DNA from: Chrysophaeum taylorii
Lineage: Eukaryota; Sar; Pelagophyceae; Pelagomonadales; Pelagomonadaceae
Assembly (NCBI GenBank): GCA_029834535.1
Contig: JAQMWT010000393.1
Span: 168,378-232,377, forward strand
Direction: 5' to 3'
DNA length: 64,000 bases
Of the stretch, positions 1-10,298 are shown piece by piece (positions within the stretch are counted from its first letter, which is position 1; each line of letters begins with the position of its first letter). The notes under the pieces were generated by a model. It saw only the letters and a program-made list of their open reading frames with translations. It was not told where the DNA came from and ran no database searches. The position numbers and the translations under genes were made by a program.

Positions 1-519
1 GACATCTTCATCACGTGCGAGGGCCTTCTCGGCGCGCTCGAGGCCTGGCGCGCCGCGCCCTCGCAAATGGTTGGTCCTGCCCCACGACTCATCGCGCCCG
101 ACGACGACCACCGCGGCTTCCGATACCTCCGCTGGTGGCACGTCTGGTGGAACGGCCGATACTCCCTCGTTCTCACCAAGGTCGCCGTCTTCCACCGAGA
201 CTACCTCGCGATCTACGCCGACCGAGCAGATCCCGTCCTGCGCGAGGTGCGCGCGCACGTCGACGCCCACCGGAACTGCGAGGACATCGCCATGTCTTTC
301 GTCGTCGCCAACCGCACGCGCGCCCCGCCGATTTGGGTGCGCCTCCATTACGATGACTACGGCCAGTCCTTCGCGTCTCACGCCGGCATCTCGGCCGCCA
401 AGGACCACGTCGCCGTCCGTGAAGCCTGCATCCAACGTTTCGCCGAGCTTTTCGGCCGCTTTCCCCTCGTCACTGCTCACCACAAAACCATCGACGCTCG
501 ATCCTCGTGGATATGGTAG
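1..519 (+). CDS. Exostosin-like glycosyltransferase, GT64 domain, 3' part
   Basis: The frame is open from base 1, so the 5' end lies outside the window; the stop is TAG at 517-519. The 172 visible residues follow the C-terminal half of the GT64 (EXT/EXTL) domain: a short CEGLLGALEAWR segment where the family has its conserved acidic/CE region, then GFRYL, a YSLVLTKVAVFHRDYL stretch, and the family-typical NCEDIAMSF signature near residue 95. Family members transfer N-acetylhexosamine or glucuronic acid to growing glycans in the secretory pathway. The donor-binding DxD motif would lie upstream and is not visible. No intron is needed. The substrate in this organism cannot be inferred. Confidence 0.8.
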   Translation, partial: DIFITCEGLLGALEAWRAAPSQMVGPAPRLIAPDDDHRGFRYLRWWHVWWNGRYSLVLTKVAVFHRDYLAIYADRADPVLREVRAHVDAHRNCEDIAMSFVVANRTRAPPIWVRLHYDDYGQSFASHAGISAAKDHVAVREACIQRFAELFGRFPLVTAHHKTIDARSSWIW

Positions 520-1021
520 CGCATATCTCTCGAGTTCGTTTTTTGACGGATCGCACTTCGAACGGTAGCTCACTGCGCTCCACGGTAGGCCGTTGCGTAT
601 CGGCGCCACCGCATCACTACGTAGCTCATTTGCTTGTCGCTCGGGGTTGACCTCTTTCCGATCGTCGTTTACAGTACTGCGTCTACATCCAAGCGCGGTG
701 GAGAAGTCTGGCCGGCGGCTATCGGCTGTCGCCCATTGCCAGCAAGCTTCCCTTGTCTGCTGGTGTTCAAGGGGGGACTCAAAGCGAGCGCCGATATTCC
801 ATCCCTGCGAAGAATATTACTTTTTGGACTTAGGGGGCCGACGCCAGAGATATGGCTATTCGGAGGAGTTCACTACGGCGCTATCTGCTTTTTCATGGAA
901 GTCAGCCGCATCGATAAGTCGCGTTGGAGGCCCACTGCCCGTGTGTCGACTTTCGTGCATGACTCACCTTCACCCTCATCCACCTCCCTTGTCGCCTAAA
1001 AAAAATCATTCAACTCATTTC

Positions 1022-1052
<31 letters not shown>

Positions 1053-1389
1053 TTCGGCGCACTACAAAAAAAATCCACCCACGGGTATGCTTTCAAAAGA
1101 AAGCAAGCAAGCAAGCTTAACTATTAATGGGTCCTGCGACGGACATTTCTTTGCCCCACTAGGATGTTTTCCAAGACGCAATCCGATTACCAAAGACGAG
1201 AAATTTAATACACTTCAATATTCACAACTATTTCAAAGCGCGCAAGCGTCACTATCGCTACTATCGAGCCGTGGCTAGCTTGGTTAACTAGGGAGATGAA
1301 GAGGCGGCGGACGTGTAGGACTTGACGAACCAGGCGAGCACACGACCAGAATCATCTCCTAGACATTTCTATAAAGGGACTCCATAGGT
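520..1389. other. Gene-free stretch after the GT64 gene
   Basis: No supported gene. It holds a CT-rich microsatellite at about 1021-1053. Small open frames here show no domain, no Kozak-like start and no splice structure. Confidence 0.5.
1021..1053. repeat. CT microsatellite
   Basis: Nearly uninterrupted CT dinucleotides, flanked by pyrimidine-rich sequence. Confidence 0.9.
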
Positions 1390-1530
1390 ACACTCTCTGT
1401 CGTAAATATCTGCGAGTACGCAAGTTCATAAACCAAAAACTCGCTGTCTAAGAGCAACGCGTTACTCGACACTTTCAATTCGACATGCTGCGCATGAACC
1501 GCGACTTCATGTAATATACGCACCGAAATT
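1390..1530 (+). pseudogene. Degenerate hAT transposase C-terminal scar (weak)
   Basis: The plus strand near 1425-1513 resembles the hAT dimerisation-domain relic at 49594-49779. There is a diverged region ending in a CTCGAC block, then GACATGCTGCGCATGAACC, which reads DMLRMNRDFM and matches DMLVLLRMNREF in the other copy after a short deletion and a frameshift. Stops interrupt all frames. Resemblance is limited to about 100 bases, so the assignment is tentative. Confidence 0.35.
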
Positions 1531-3545
1531 GTATTCGAAGTCGCAAAGACCACCATAGTACATTTTTTGTATAGGACTCTTAGGAGTAACGATATTTACT
1601 TATTAATTATTTTCTTGTAATAATCCATGACTTATCGTGCCTGAACTATTCACAAACTCAAGCCTAATCTTATTGCGAGCTCGTTTGAACACGGCCCGTA
1701 ACGGGCCCGCGGAGTACTTACTGCCCGTCGTAAAAAAGAAATCCTGCTCCATTTCAACGGATTCTTGTGGACATAAGTTATGCAAGCATCGCAGGATCAC
1801 AGTGAGTTCCGCGCTTTGGACGGTTTCCGAGACACAGATCGTGCAGAGGCAGCGCGGGTGCACGCTGGGAGTGTTCCGTGCCTTTGACGGTTGCCGAGAC
1901 TTTCTGACTTTTTGGAGGCAGTGCGGTTCGGGCATGATACATGGCTCAATGTCGCTTGAAAGAAAGAGTTCCGCAATTTCCGAGACAGTTCACTGCGAGG
2001 ACCCAGCGCGGTTCGGGCACACGGTAGCTCGGGAGATCGTCGAGGAACTTCGAGTGGAAGAGGCGCGGTTTGGACACCCATTTGTAAGTTTGCGGACAGT
2101 TACTCATATGGAGCGAATTAGTAATGGTTTAGCAGTGACGCAACCCATATAGACGGCGCGACGTCGGACGCGGCCGGCTGTATTGCAAGCGGCATATTTT
2201 CCCGTTGTCTTTTCGGCTCGAGCTTGGGTATTCGGTGCACCGCGCCGGATGGCGGTCACAGCGGGGATGTTGGCCGTGACGTCCAGATGGATCAGGATCA
2301 CGGGCCAGGTGTGGGTGGTGATGCAATGATGCAATCGCGAAATTGAACGAGGTGGAGTTTTGGCTCGTACTCAGCGATGGAGGGAGAAACGCCTCCCAAA
2401 GAGAATGAGGTGAAGAAGCAAGATCAGGTGACACCAGGTAAGTTTGATGAGCTCGATGCAGCGTGATGACTCGCCGTGTTTGTTGAGTTTGAGAGCGAAA
2501 TGCTTTATGATACCTCTTGGTGTATTTGAGGTTTTTGTATTTGTCCATACATTATCTTGTGGGTTTGCCGCTGCGTTCGTGGGAGCGCCTTTTTTAATTT
2601 GTTGGAATAGTCTGGTGGGCTTGTTGCCACGGCTTTGTGGAGTCTTGGCAACATGGCTCTTCGTGAAAGATGCACCTTTTTTTGTTGTCATTTCTTGTCT
2701 TTCATTGCGATGTTTCTTCTAGCTTCCCATGAGTCTCCCTGCCACTACTTCCGCTCATTTCTAAATGAGAATTTCGACATTATATGACATTTCAAAATGC
2801 GCATTTAGGAGTGATTGGCGGTTATAGCATGCAAGCGGGGTCCAGACAAACAGACTGGATATGGTATCGTGATAGAGGAACCTAGGGCAGTTCGACGGGG
2901 ATTTTGGAATGTTGGACGGAAAGGGGGGCACTATGGAGAGGGAGGAAAAGGGTCCTGCTTTGCGAGGGTCTATATCGGACCAACACGTTAGCGCAGGTGC
3001 CCAAATTAAAGATTTGAAGAAGGCGGAAAGGAAGACAGACGGAAGCCGCAAAGGCAGGGGGCGCAGACACGGAAATCAAGCCAGACGGGGCAAGGCTATC
3101 AGTGCAAGCGAGCACAAGCATACGGGGGCACGAGGCAGAAAAAAACACAATTCCAGCAATCACAGCAATGGAGTTGCAAGTCACAGGGGGGAATTGAAAA
3201 CCGTGCTTCGCGCTAAGTCCAAGACTTGCTTAAAGGCAGACAAGGCCGATCCTCTATTCTGGCTTTTTAGGTGTGGAAGTTGTTTGCCATAAAGATCATA
3301 GTGGCGGAAAATCTAGCTAGGTGGCTATCGAGGCAGCTTTGAAGTCGACCTTAGACCTCAGTGCAAGGACATCCAGCAGGCCCCGTCACTCCTGCACGCC
3401 CGAGATTTTTCACTCGTAAGCTGGACACCAGCTAGCTTGTTATTAGATTTCCGCTGTTCCGTCTTTTTTAGTTCAGATCGCCCACGTCCCTATGAAGACG
3501 ATCTAGCAGGAGAGCTACGCCGTAGTTCAAGACGGGGGGCACCTT
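1531..3545. other. Gene-free stretch
   Basis: Nothing supportable as a gene. Between 1800 and 2080 there are imperfect repeats (a GCGCGGTTCGGGCAC-like phrase three times and a TTTCCGAGACAG-like phrase twice), probably decayed repetitive DNA. Open frames at 2444-2722 and 2909-3292 show no recognisable domain. Confidence 0.5.
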
Positions 3546-3600
3546 AAGGTCGACTGCTAAGGGGGGGGGGGGGTGGTGCGGATGTGAGGGCGCAGGCGGA
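3546..3600 (+). mobile_element. Copia-type 3' end fragment (PPT plus LTR start)
   Basis: Contains GGTCGACTGCTAAGGGGGG followed by TGGTGCGGATGTGAGGG. This matches the polypurine tract and first LTR bases of the copia element at 18851-18900, with an expanded G run. It is an isolated scrap; target duplications were not found. Confidence 0.45.
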
Positions 3601-3917
3601 GGGTTTGATGTAGCCCGGTCCTGGTGGAACTTGGCAGTCGGCCATTAAAACCCATTGATGTCGTGACGTTCGATGTACAGCATCCCGGGATGCGCGCTAG
3701 CCTCTGATGCCCTCCGCCGTCTTCCCCACTCTGTCTTTTCGCACTTCCCTCCCACGTTTAGGAGTCGGCTGCGAGTTAGAACAACCATTGTGACGCATCC
3801 GACGTCGCCCGACCTGCTAGTTGATGAAGGACTTGATCTACGAGCGAGCCACACGGCCGAGCGTCTTCTCCAGATTCGACCGCGACTTGCACCAGCCGCG
3901 AGGCCGGACCAAACGAC

Positions 3918-4216
3918 ATGGCCGCCGATGCTGCGGGGGCGAACGCCCCGAAGCAGGAGGAGGTGCCGGCGCCGAAGGCGCAGGCGCAAAAACCGGAAAG
4001 GATCGAAAAAAAATCTCCAAACGCGTCGCGGTGAGGCCGCGCCGTCGAGCAGACACCAAATCGCGATCGCAGTGCAGAAATCCAGAAAATCGGTCCAAAG
4101 GGGCGTATCTTGCAAGTCCAATTGAATCTCTTACAAACTATTTCATGTCCACCGCAAATGATGCCCATCCGCGTTCCAAGAAATATTATTCTGGGATTTA
4201 TTTACCACCGGATTGA
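3918..4216 (+). CDS. Candidate small two-exon gene, 83 aa, unknown
   Basis: ATG at 3918 opens an Ala/Lys/Pro/Gln-rich segment of 38 residues that runs into GTGAGG at 4031. Removing 4031-4077 (47 nt, GTGAGG to GTGCAG) joins it in frame to a tail rich in Ser, Tyr and Asn, ending in TGA at 4214-4216. The intron has exactly the size and border type of the better-supported introns in this window, which is the main support. No domain is recognised. An alternative acceptor at 4072 also keeps a frame open, so the C-terminus is uncertain. It could be a chance frame. Confidence 0.35.
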
Positions 4217-4694
4217 ACTTTTTCCGAGTGTAGTCCATGGTATGTGGAAACTTACTGAGCAACGTACTTAAGAATTACCGTCACGCAAGTCCCAGAATCT
4301 TGAATAGGTTTGTTTTTTGGCGGGCCCCGTGGTGGGCGGCAAAATCGTAGGCCGATGAGGATCGCAGTGCCGCTGTGGGAGGCGGCACTCACATCGGCGG
4401 TTGGCAGCGAGGTCGGGCATACATACGAGTGAGCTGAGCAACTAGTGGATCGTGGCCTTGAAATCATCAGTGGTGGATGATGCGCGTAGGCACCTCGTCG
4501 ATGTGGTGCGGGGGTGAATGAATGAATGACTTAGGCCATGTCCACGCGCGGGACACGGACGACGTGTTCTTTTTGTTTTGTTTTGTGTATCCCCAGCGGG
4601 CATCGAGAGTGCTCAGGCTCCTTTGGAGGTGAAGCAACGCGGGCGTGTGTGCATACAGATGGCTGTTGCTCTTTGTCGTCGCCCAGCGTGAACT
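4217..4694. other. Gene-free stretch
   Basis: No gene, repeat or structural RNA recognised. It separates the convergent 3' ends of the small candidate gene and the WW/cold-shock-like gene. Confidence 0.5.
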
Positions 4695-5408
4695 TTAGTT
4701 TGCTGGGGAAGGGAGGTCGGTTTGGAGACGCACTTGGACGGCCTTGACGCGGCCCTTGTACTCGGCTAGCTGGAATGTGACTTGCTGCCGGGCTTTGAGT
4801 TCGAAGTCGACGTCGGCGCGGTAGACGAAGATGTCGCCGACGCGCTTGGCGTGCTTCGCCGACCGCGCCGAGTCGGGTCGGGGCAAAATTGGGGGATCGG
4901 TACGAACAAAGGCGTAGTGCGACTGCACGTTGACGACGCGCCCGCAAAAACGCTCAGTCGACCGCGGAAGTTCCGGGCGCGTCCACGACGTCGTCGCGAG
5001 CGTCGGGTTGACGTAAATGGGCCAGCCATCGGGCGCGGCGAGCTCGAGCCAGCCGTCGGGCAGTCGGCTCGAGGCGCGCGCTCTCGTTCTAGGACTTGTT
5101 GTTGTCGTTGCCGGGACCAATCCTGCGGCGGGAAACTTGGCCCACCGCTGATCCTCGTTTTCCTTGTTAGAGGAGGGTGGCGACGACGACGCCGTCGACC
5201 ACGTGTCTCCAAACGAGGTCTCTTCGTGTTCCACCAGCGTTGTCGTCGGGCTTCCTCCCGATGATGCCACCGCCGCTTCCTCAGCAGCGAAATACGCCAG
5301 GCTGCGTTCGTCGCAGAGGGCCTGCCAGGCTTCGGCGGCGCGGGCGCAGGCGCTGCAGGCCGCGACGCACGCCTCTACGGCAGCCACCAGCCCGCGTTCC
5401 ACCGCCAT
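4695..5408 (-). CDS. WW domain plus cold-shock-like domain protein
   Basis: Intronless 237-residue ORF with an ATG in good context (GGCTTGGATGG). The N-terminus (1-60) is Ala/Cys-rich and probably helical, followed by a Ser/Thr-rich linker. A WW domain spans about 117-147 (LPDGWLEL at the start, IYVNP in the middle, TSWTRPELP at the end), with both signature Trp residues. After it comes an OB-fold segment (about 150-232) with FCGRVVNV, HYAFVRTD and GDIFVYRADV, in the order of RNP1/RNP2-like strands of cold-shock domains. WW domains bind proline-rich partners and cold-shock domains bind single-stranded nucleic acid, so an RNA-associated adaptor is a reasonable inference. The OB fold is diverged and is the less certain half. 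Confidence 0.75.
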   Translation of the reverse strand: MAVERGLVAAVEACVAACSACARAAEAWQALCDERSLAYFAAEEAAVASSGGSPTTTLVEHEETSFGDTWSTASSSPPSSNKENEDQRWAKFPAAGLVPATTTTSPRTRARASSRLPDGWLELAAPDGWPIYVNPTLATTSWTRPELPRSTERFCGRVVNVQSHYAFVRTDPPILPRPDSARSAKHAKRVGDIFVYRADVDFELKARQQVTFQLAEYKGRVKAVQVRLQTDLPSPAN

Positions 5409-5710
5409 CCAAGCCTCGCGGATGCAAGATTGCGACGAGGAGTTGCGACTCCCGAAGCTTTCTCTGCCGCCTGCTGCGATCGTTTGGCGCGCGCAGCCAG
5501 GCGCCTTAATTAATTATCAAGCATGTAATGAGCGAGTACAAGAGAATTCAATAAGTGTATAACCGTGGCAAGATCCGCGGCATCTTGATTTCAAAACCAA
5601 GCCTTTAAGGGATGTCGCTTTCCCACACAAAAACCGAGAATCAAAATCCTACACCACAAATCTTTAATAATAATTACGATCTTCTTCTTAGATTCTCGCT
5701 GCTGGACGGA
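5409..5710. other. Intergenic spacer
   Basis: AT-richer spacer between two minus-strand genes: 3' flank of the large fusion gene and promoter side of the WW gene. No other element recognised. Confidence 0.5.
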
Positions 5711-8700
5711 TTATGTATCCGTTGGAGGCGGGGCAACCACGGGAGGAGACTGACCGATGGGTGCGAACCACGTTGGCTCCCGTCGGCAGTGACGACGCGA
5801 CGACCACCTCCACGGTTCTGCCGCTGGAGGAGGAGGAGGAGGAAAAGTACTCTTTAAACGTCCGGCGACGAAATCGTCTGCAAGAAAGACAGCTTGGCGA
5901 CCGGGCTGGCCGCAGCCGCAGGCGACGGTGGCGGTTCGGAGGGAGTCGTCGAAGACGGTGGGCGCCTGGGGGCCGAGAGGACCGACGGAGCCACGTTCGA
6001 AGCCGAAGCGAGGCAGGAGCTCATCCTGCGCGGCGAGGCGGACGTCTGCACCGACGACAGCGGCTAGCTTGGCGATATCGAGACGCGCGTCGACGGGCAA
6101 GACTGCGAGGACGCGAAGCCAGGACCGGTCTTTTCCCACGAAAGCGAGCGTCTTGGCGGCAACAATAGTCGTCGTCGTCGTCGACGACGGGTCTACGATT
6201 TCGGGCACGCCGTCGACGATACACGGGTAGTCGAAGACGCGAATCGTCGACGCGATTGCCAGCAAGACGAAGGCGTCCAGCGCGGCGTAGTGGATCTGGC
6301 TCTCTGTGAGTGGTCGTCGTCCCCAGTCCGAGCACTGCTCGTCTTTCCGGAGCCGGGCGCCGAGCGTCTGCTGCGCGAGGACGGCCAGCGACGAGCGTCG
6401 CTTGAGGTCGACGACCTTCAAAGAGCCGTCGAGGTCGGCGAACTCGGGATACGAGGCGCGTAGCTTTCCAATGTCCGTATCAAGGCCAAAGCCGAACACC
6501 GTCGTCTTCGAGCGAAGGTACTCTGCGAGCGTCGCCTTGTCGTTCATCGCCGGGAGATCGAAGAGGAAGACCTCTTCGGACGTGGCCAGCTGCAGCAGCG
6601 ACGCCGGCGCCGACGCGTCAAACGGCGGCCACTCGACGTCGATGGCAACGACACTATGATCCCGTAGGAGGAGGAGGCGCGTCGGAAAGGTCGATACCAC
6701 ATGGACGGGCACCGCCAGGCGCAGAAAGCCGTCCGCCGAGAGGTCGAGCGCGTCGGACCGAATTAAGACGCCCGGGACGTCGTCCTCGGGAGGCAGGCCG
6801 CGGAAGTAGGACTTTTCGAGCTTTTTGGCTTTGGTCGCGTGGCCGAGGGCGACGCACTCGTCCACGAGAGCGCGCGCGGCTTGGACGTCGTAGGACGCCA
6901 AGGAGGCGCCGCCGCCGTCGTCGTCGTCGGGGCACGCGACGAGCTTCTCGGCCACGTCGATCGCGCCCTCGCGAGCCAGACGACGCACGCAGCGCGCCAG
7001 CAATCGCGACGGCACCCGTGGTCGTTCTCCCGCCGTCGCGAGGAGGAGCTTCGCGGCGACGACGACGCGCTGCTTGTCGTCGCCCTCGAGCGCGCGTTCG
7101 AGGCGATCAATCGCCGAAAGCGCCGAGATCGCTCGCGGCGCGAATCGCCTCGCGCACTTGAGAGCAACGTCGAACGAGAGGCCGCCGCGCAAGCGGCCGT
7201 CGACCACGTCGTGGAAAAGCCGCTCCGCGAGCTCCTCCTTCTCCTCCTCCTCTTCTTCTTCTTCTTCTTCTGAAACCCCCGGTGGCTCGTCGACGGCGGC
7301 GACGAGAGCGTCGCCGAGCCTCGCGGCGACGGCCCGCGGGTAGCCGCCGTGTTCGAGGAGACATCGGACGCACCGGAGCGCGAGGTCGCAGCGACTTGCC
7401 GCATCCTCCTCGGTCGCGGCCAACAACGCCGCGGCGCGCTTGGCAAGCGCCTTGGCGTCTCGCACCTTGCGACCTTTTTTGTCGTGGTCGTGTCGTCGCC
7501 CGTCGAGGCGTCGCAGGAGGTCCTGGGGGCTCTCGGCAGCCTCCTCGACGTCGACCTCGACGGTGGACGACGGCGTCGCGATAGCACAACAACTACCGCT
7601 GGTGTTTTCCCCGCCGTCGTCCTCGTCGGTGTTGCGCCTGCTTGCGGTCGCGGCGGCGCCGCCGCCGCCGCGTTTTTTAGGTCGAAGCTTGAGCGAGTCC
7701 CAATCGCCCGGGAGCAGAAATCCGCGGCGAGTCTCGACGAGCGACGACCCGTCGTGCGGCTCGAGCGCGGCCAACATCACGGGGGTGTCGACCCCGAGGT
7801 CCACGACGGCCTCGAGGTCCGGCAGCACTTCCAAACAGCCGCCTGCTTCGGGGGGCGCCGAAACGATCCAACTTCCCTCTCCGTCGAGCTCGGCTCGACA
7901 CGGCGCGAGCCAGTGCGGCTTGGGGAGGACGACCCAGCGCGTCGCGCGAGGACAGTCGTCGATCGAGCGCGCCCAGAAGCCGCGACCGTGGTCTTTCGCC
8001 AGGGCCTCCGGCGTCTCGACCGCGTCGCCTCGGTAAAAGAGATAGCCCCGGAGCGCGCACATCGCCGAGAGGCGACGGACTCGGTGTGGATCCTGGTCGC
8101 CTGCGAGCTCGCGCGACGCCCACCGCCTGACGCTCGTCTCGCGCGATAATGCCATCTTGCGGCCGCAGGTCTCGACGCGCGACGCGAGGTTTTCGTGGAG
8201 GAAGGGCCCGACATACCTCGCGAGCGGGTCGCCCGGCCCGCGGACGTGCACGAAGAACTTTATCGACGCTTCCCAGTGGCACAACGCGGGGCGCCCGGGG
8301 ACCTCGGCGACGCCCGGGGGGTCGAGCCTCAGGGCGCGGCGAACCCCGAGGTCGGTCGGGGCGCAGAAAAACACGAATTTCAACGAGCCTACGACTTCGC
8401 CGTTCCGGACGAGCTGCTGGCTCGCGACGAGCTTGCGCGTCGCGAGCGCCGGGCACTCCTGGACGAAAAATTCGAGCAACGCCGACATGTAGAACCCGAG
8501 CCGCTGCGCGTTTCGTCGGCTGCGTAGAAACGCGACCAGCCCTTGGGAGTCGGCGTCGAGCCCGCGGAGCCACGCCATCGAGGCGCCAGCGAGCCGCAGC
8601 CCGACATCGTCCGGCATGGCGCTAATCTCCTCGCGCCGATGCTCGGCGCAGAGGAGGTTCGGGCTCGCGACGCTCCACACGAGGTCGCGGACGACCTTGC

Positions 8701-8728
8701 TCCTGAGCTCACGAAGAATATCATTCAT
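5711..8728 (-). CDS. DUF1853 / DEDDy 3'-5' exonuclease / YbaK-like fusion protein
   Basis: Intronless, 1005 residues, ATG at 8728. Residues about 1-330 match DUF1853 (DLVWSVASPNLL near the start, then HWEASIKFF, a GYLFYRGD-type segment and PHWLAPC). A charged linker holds a poly-Glu run, and about 440-650 is helical as in mut-7/EXD3 proteins. Residues about 670-830 form a DEDDy exonuclease: D697 and E699 in AIDVEW, D752 in GLDTDIGKL, Y814 and D818 in HYAALDA, and the WGRRPLTE motif. Residues about 838-960 resemble YbaK/prolyl-tRNA editing domains (K859, DIAKLAAVVGADVRLA, GSVGPLG). The exonuclease acts on RNA or DNA 3' ends, and YbaK domains clear mischarged tRNA. The combination suggests RNA or tRNA quality control, but this is inference. 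All four acidic catalytic residues are present. Confidence 0.85.
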   Translation of the reverse strand: MNDILRELRSKVVRDLVWSVASPNLLCAEHRREEISAMPDDVGLRLAGASMAWLRGLDADSQGLVAFLRSRRNAQRLGFYMSALLEFFVQECPALATRKLVASQQLVRNGEVVGSLKFVFFCAPTDLGVRRALRLDPPGVAEVPGRPALCHWEASIKFFVHVRGPGDPLARYVGPFLHENLASRVETCGRKMALSRETSVRRWASRELAGDQDPHRVRRLSAMCALRGYLFYRGDAVETPEALAKDHGRGFWARSIDDCPRATRWVVLPKPHWLAPCRAELDGEGSWIVSAPPEAGGCLEVLPDLEAVVDLGVDTPVMLAALEPHDGSSLVETRRGFLLPGDWDSLKLRPKKRGGGGAAATASRRNTDEDDGGENTSGSCCAIATPSSTVEVDVEEAAESPQDLLRRLDGRRHDHDKKGRKVRDAKALAKRAAALLAATEEDAASRCDLALRCVRCLLEHGGYPRAVAARLGDALVAAVDEPPGVSEEEEEEEEEEKEELAERLFHDVVDGRLRGGLSFDVALKCARRFAPRAISALSAIDRLERALEGDDKQRVVVAAKLLLATAGERPRVPSRLLARCVRRLAREGAIDVAEKLVACPDDDDGGGASLASYDVQAARALVDECVALGHATKAKKLEKSYFRGLPPEDDVPGVLIRSDALDLSADGFLRLAVPVHVVSTFPTRLLLLRDHSVVAIDVEWPPFDASAPASLLQLATSEEVFLFDLPAMNDKATLAEYLRSKTTVFGFGLDTDIGKLRASYPEFADLDGSLKVVDLKRRSSLAVLAQQTLGARLRKDEQCSDWGRRPLTESQIHYAALDAFVLLAIASTIRVFDYPCIVDGVPEIVDPSSTTTTTIVAAKTLAFVGKDRSWLRVLAVLPVDARLDIAKLAAVVGADVRLAAQDELLPRFGFERGSVGPLGPQAPTVFDDSLRTATVACGCGQPGRQAVFLADDFVAGRLKSTFPPPPPPAAEPWRWSSRRHCRREPTWFAPIGQSPPVVAPPPTDT

Positions 8729-8829
8729 TTACATTTTATTTTACAACCGATTCTCTCTCATTCATTGTAAAGTACGAAGTGAAAAAATAATAAATCACTT
8801 TTGCTTTAAGTGAAAAAAAAACCTCCCGC
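8729..8829. promoter_or_regulatory. Probable bidirectional promoter
   Basis: Only 101 bp separate the divergent start codons of the exonuclease fusion gene (minus) and the coiled-coil gene (plus). The spacer is AT-rich, unlike its GC-rich flanks, and must hold both 5' UTRs and core promoters. No specific motif is claimed. Confidence 0.5.
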
Positions 8830-9633
8830 ATGGATGATCGCACGCTGCTCGTGCGCATGCTCCGGGACGTGGATAGGGCGACGGAGCGCGTCATCGAGGA
8901 GGAGGTAATGATCGAGTTCGAAGATTGGTTGGTGAAGAAAGATGAGTAGGCGGCGACGAGAGCGGCCGAGGCCGCGGCGGAGGCCGCGGTAGCCAAATCC
9001 TGTCTGCTTCGGCGCCGGCTGCTCGAGTTGCGCGTCGCGTTAGCCATTCGCGACGCCGAGCGCTTGTGCGAAGAGAATCGGTTGGACCGGCGGGCGCGGG
9101 CGCTCGAGGCACAGCTCAATGCTCTGGGAGTTCGCGGCGACGCGGCCAAACTCGAACGCGAGCGATGGAAGCCCGTGCTCGATCGCGAAAACGAGGCCAT
9201 AGAGATGCGGTGCGCCGAGGCCCGTGCTCGCGCCGAGGCCGAGGCACGCCGCGTTGCGTCACGGCGAGTCGATGAAGAGGGCGCACGGATGAAGCGCGAA
9301 CTGCTAGAGGCTAAGCGAGCGCGCGACGACGCTCAGCTGTGGAGCGACGAGGCCGATCGCGCGCTCGAGGCGGCGAACGTCGATGTCGCCGCCAGCTTGC
9401 GTGCCGAGGACGAGGCTCTCACCCAACCGGTCTCTGAGGAGGAGGAGGAGGCTAGTACGCCTTCGGACGCGCGGCTCGGAGAAGAGTACGGGTGCATCGA
9501 ACGGACGGTGTTCGCGTTGTTCGAGGCTTTGGGAACGTCGCCGCGGGAGAAATTCGAGTTTGCGTGGGCGGTCGAGGAGGCTTTGCCCGCAGACCCCCGT
9601 GTTCTCCACGAACTACTAAAGAAGAAAGCGTAG
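8830..9633 (+). CDS. Coiled-coil protein, unknown function, one 45-nt intron
   Basis: ATG at 8830 starts a frame that meets TAG at 8947. Removing 8905-8949 (45 nt, GTAATG to GAGTAG) deletes the stop and keeps the frame. The join is 8830-8904 plus 8950-9633, giving 252 residues. The intron length is a multiple of three and fits the window's intron class. The protein is almost wholly charged and Ala/Glu/Arg-rich with heptad character through residue ~170, then an acidic EEEEE patch and a short hydrophobic C-terminal segment (TVFALFEALG, FEFAWAVEEALP). No family is recognised. It is divergent from the exonuclease fusion gene and may share its promoter. If the intron is wrong, the locus is a pseudogene or starts at a later ATG. 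Confidence 0.6.
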
Positions 9634-10298
9634 TACCCTCTTTTCTTTCGCGAGCTTGACGGCCTCGCAGGGCTCCCCCACCGTCAGTCAACGCGCGGAG
9701 GCAGGCCGCCGATAGACGGCGAGAACATCCAGCGCGGGTCGTGGGGGGGGACTATTATTATGGGTGGAGCCTTCTGGGAGTTGCCAACCATAGTTATAGT
9801 AGTAAGTAAAACGGGTTGTTCCGGTCCGACCAAGTACCTTTTCTGGTGCACACATTTTTTTTTGATTCCAAATAGAGAATCGCGCGACAAGCTGCAAGCC
9901 CGACGACGACGACGACGACGACGACGACGATATGAGCAACGAAAGAGCGTCATCCCGCTTGTAGTAGTCGTGCGAGGAGCATCCGGGGATACATATATGT
10001 GTGGAAATTGGGAAAATGTGGTACTCAACGACGAGCGGGGGCTGCGGATGCGGGCGCATATATGTATATCATATATATGTCTCCATCGTTGTGGGGCGCC
10101 ATGACGGTTCTCTCGGCGGCTGTGTCTTCTGGCGATGGTGGTTTGAGTGGAAATCCTCTAACGTGATCGATCACCCCGGTCCGGTCCCTCCTCCGAGTGT
10201 ACCGTGGCGGCATCCGAAGACCGGTACTACCTTCGTGAAGAACCGGAACCGAGGAGCGGAAGTATGCCTGAACACGCGCGGCGCTGACAATCGTCGAA
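9634..10298. other. Gene-free stretch with a CGA microsatellite
   Basis: 5' flank of cullin-3. It contains an uninterrupted (CGA)10 run at 9901-9930 and short ATATAT-type tracts near 10058-10078. No gene recognised. Confidence 0.5.
9901..9930. repeat. (CGA)n microsatellite
   Basis: Ten perfect CGA units. Confidence 0.9.

Noticed and set aside
2444-2722. Hydrophobic 92-codon frame as a small membrane protein
   Set aside because: Start context and composition are unconvincing and nothing around supports it.
7349-8149. 266-codon plus-strand frame
   Set aside because: Antisense shadow of the exonuclease fusion gene; Arg/Ala-rich composition only.
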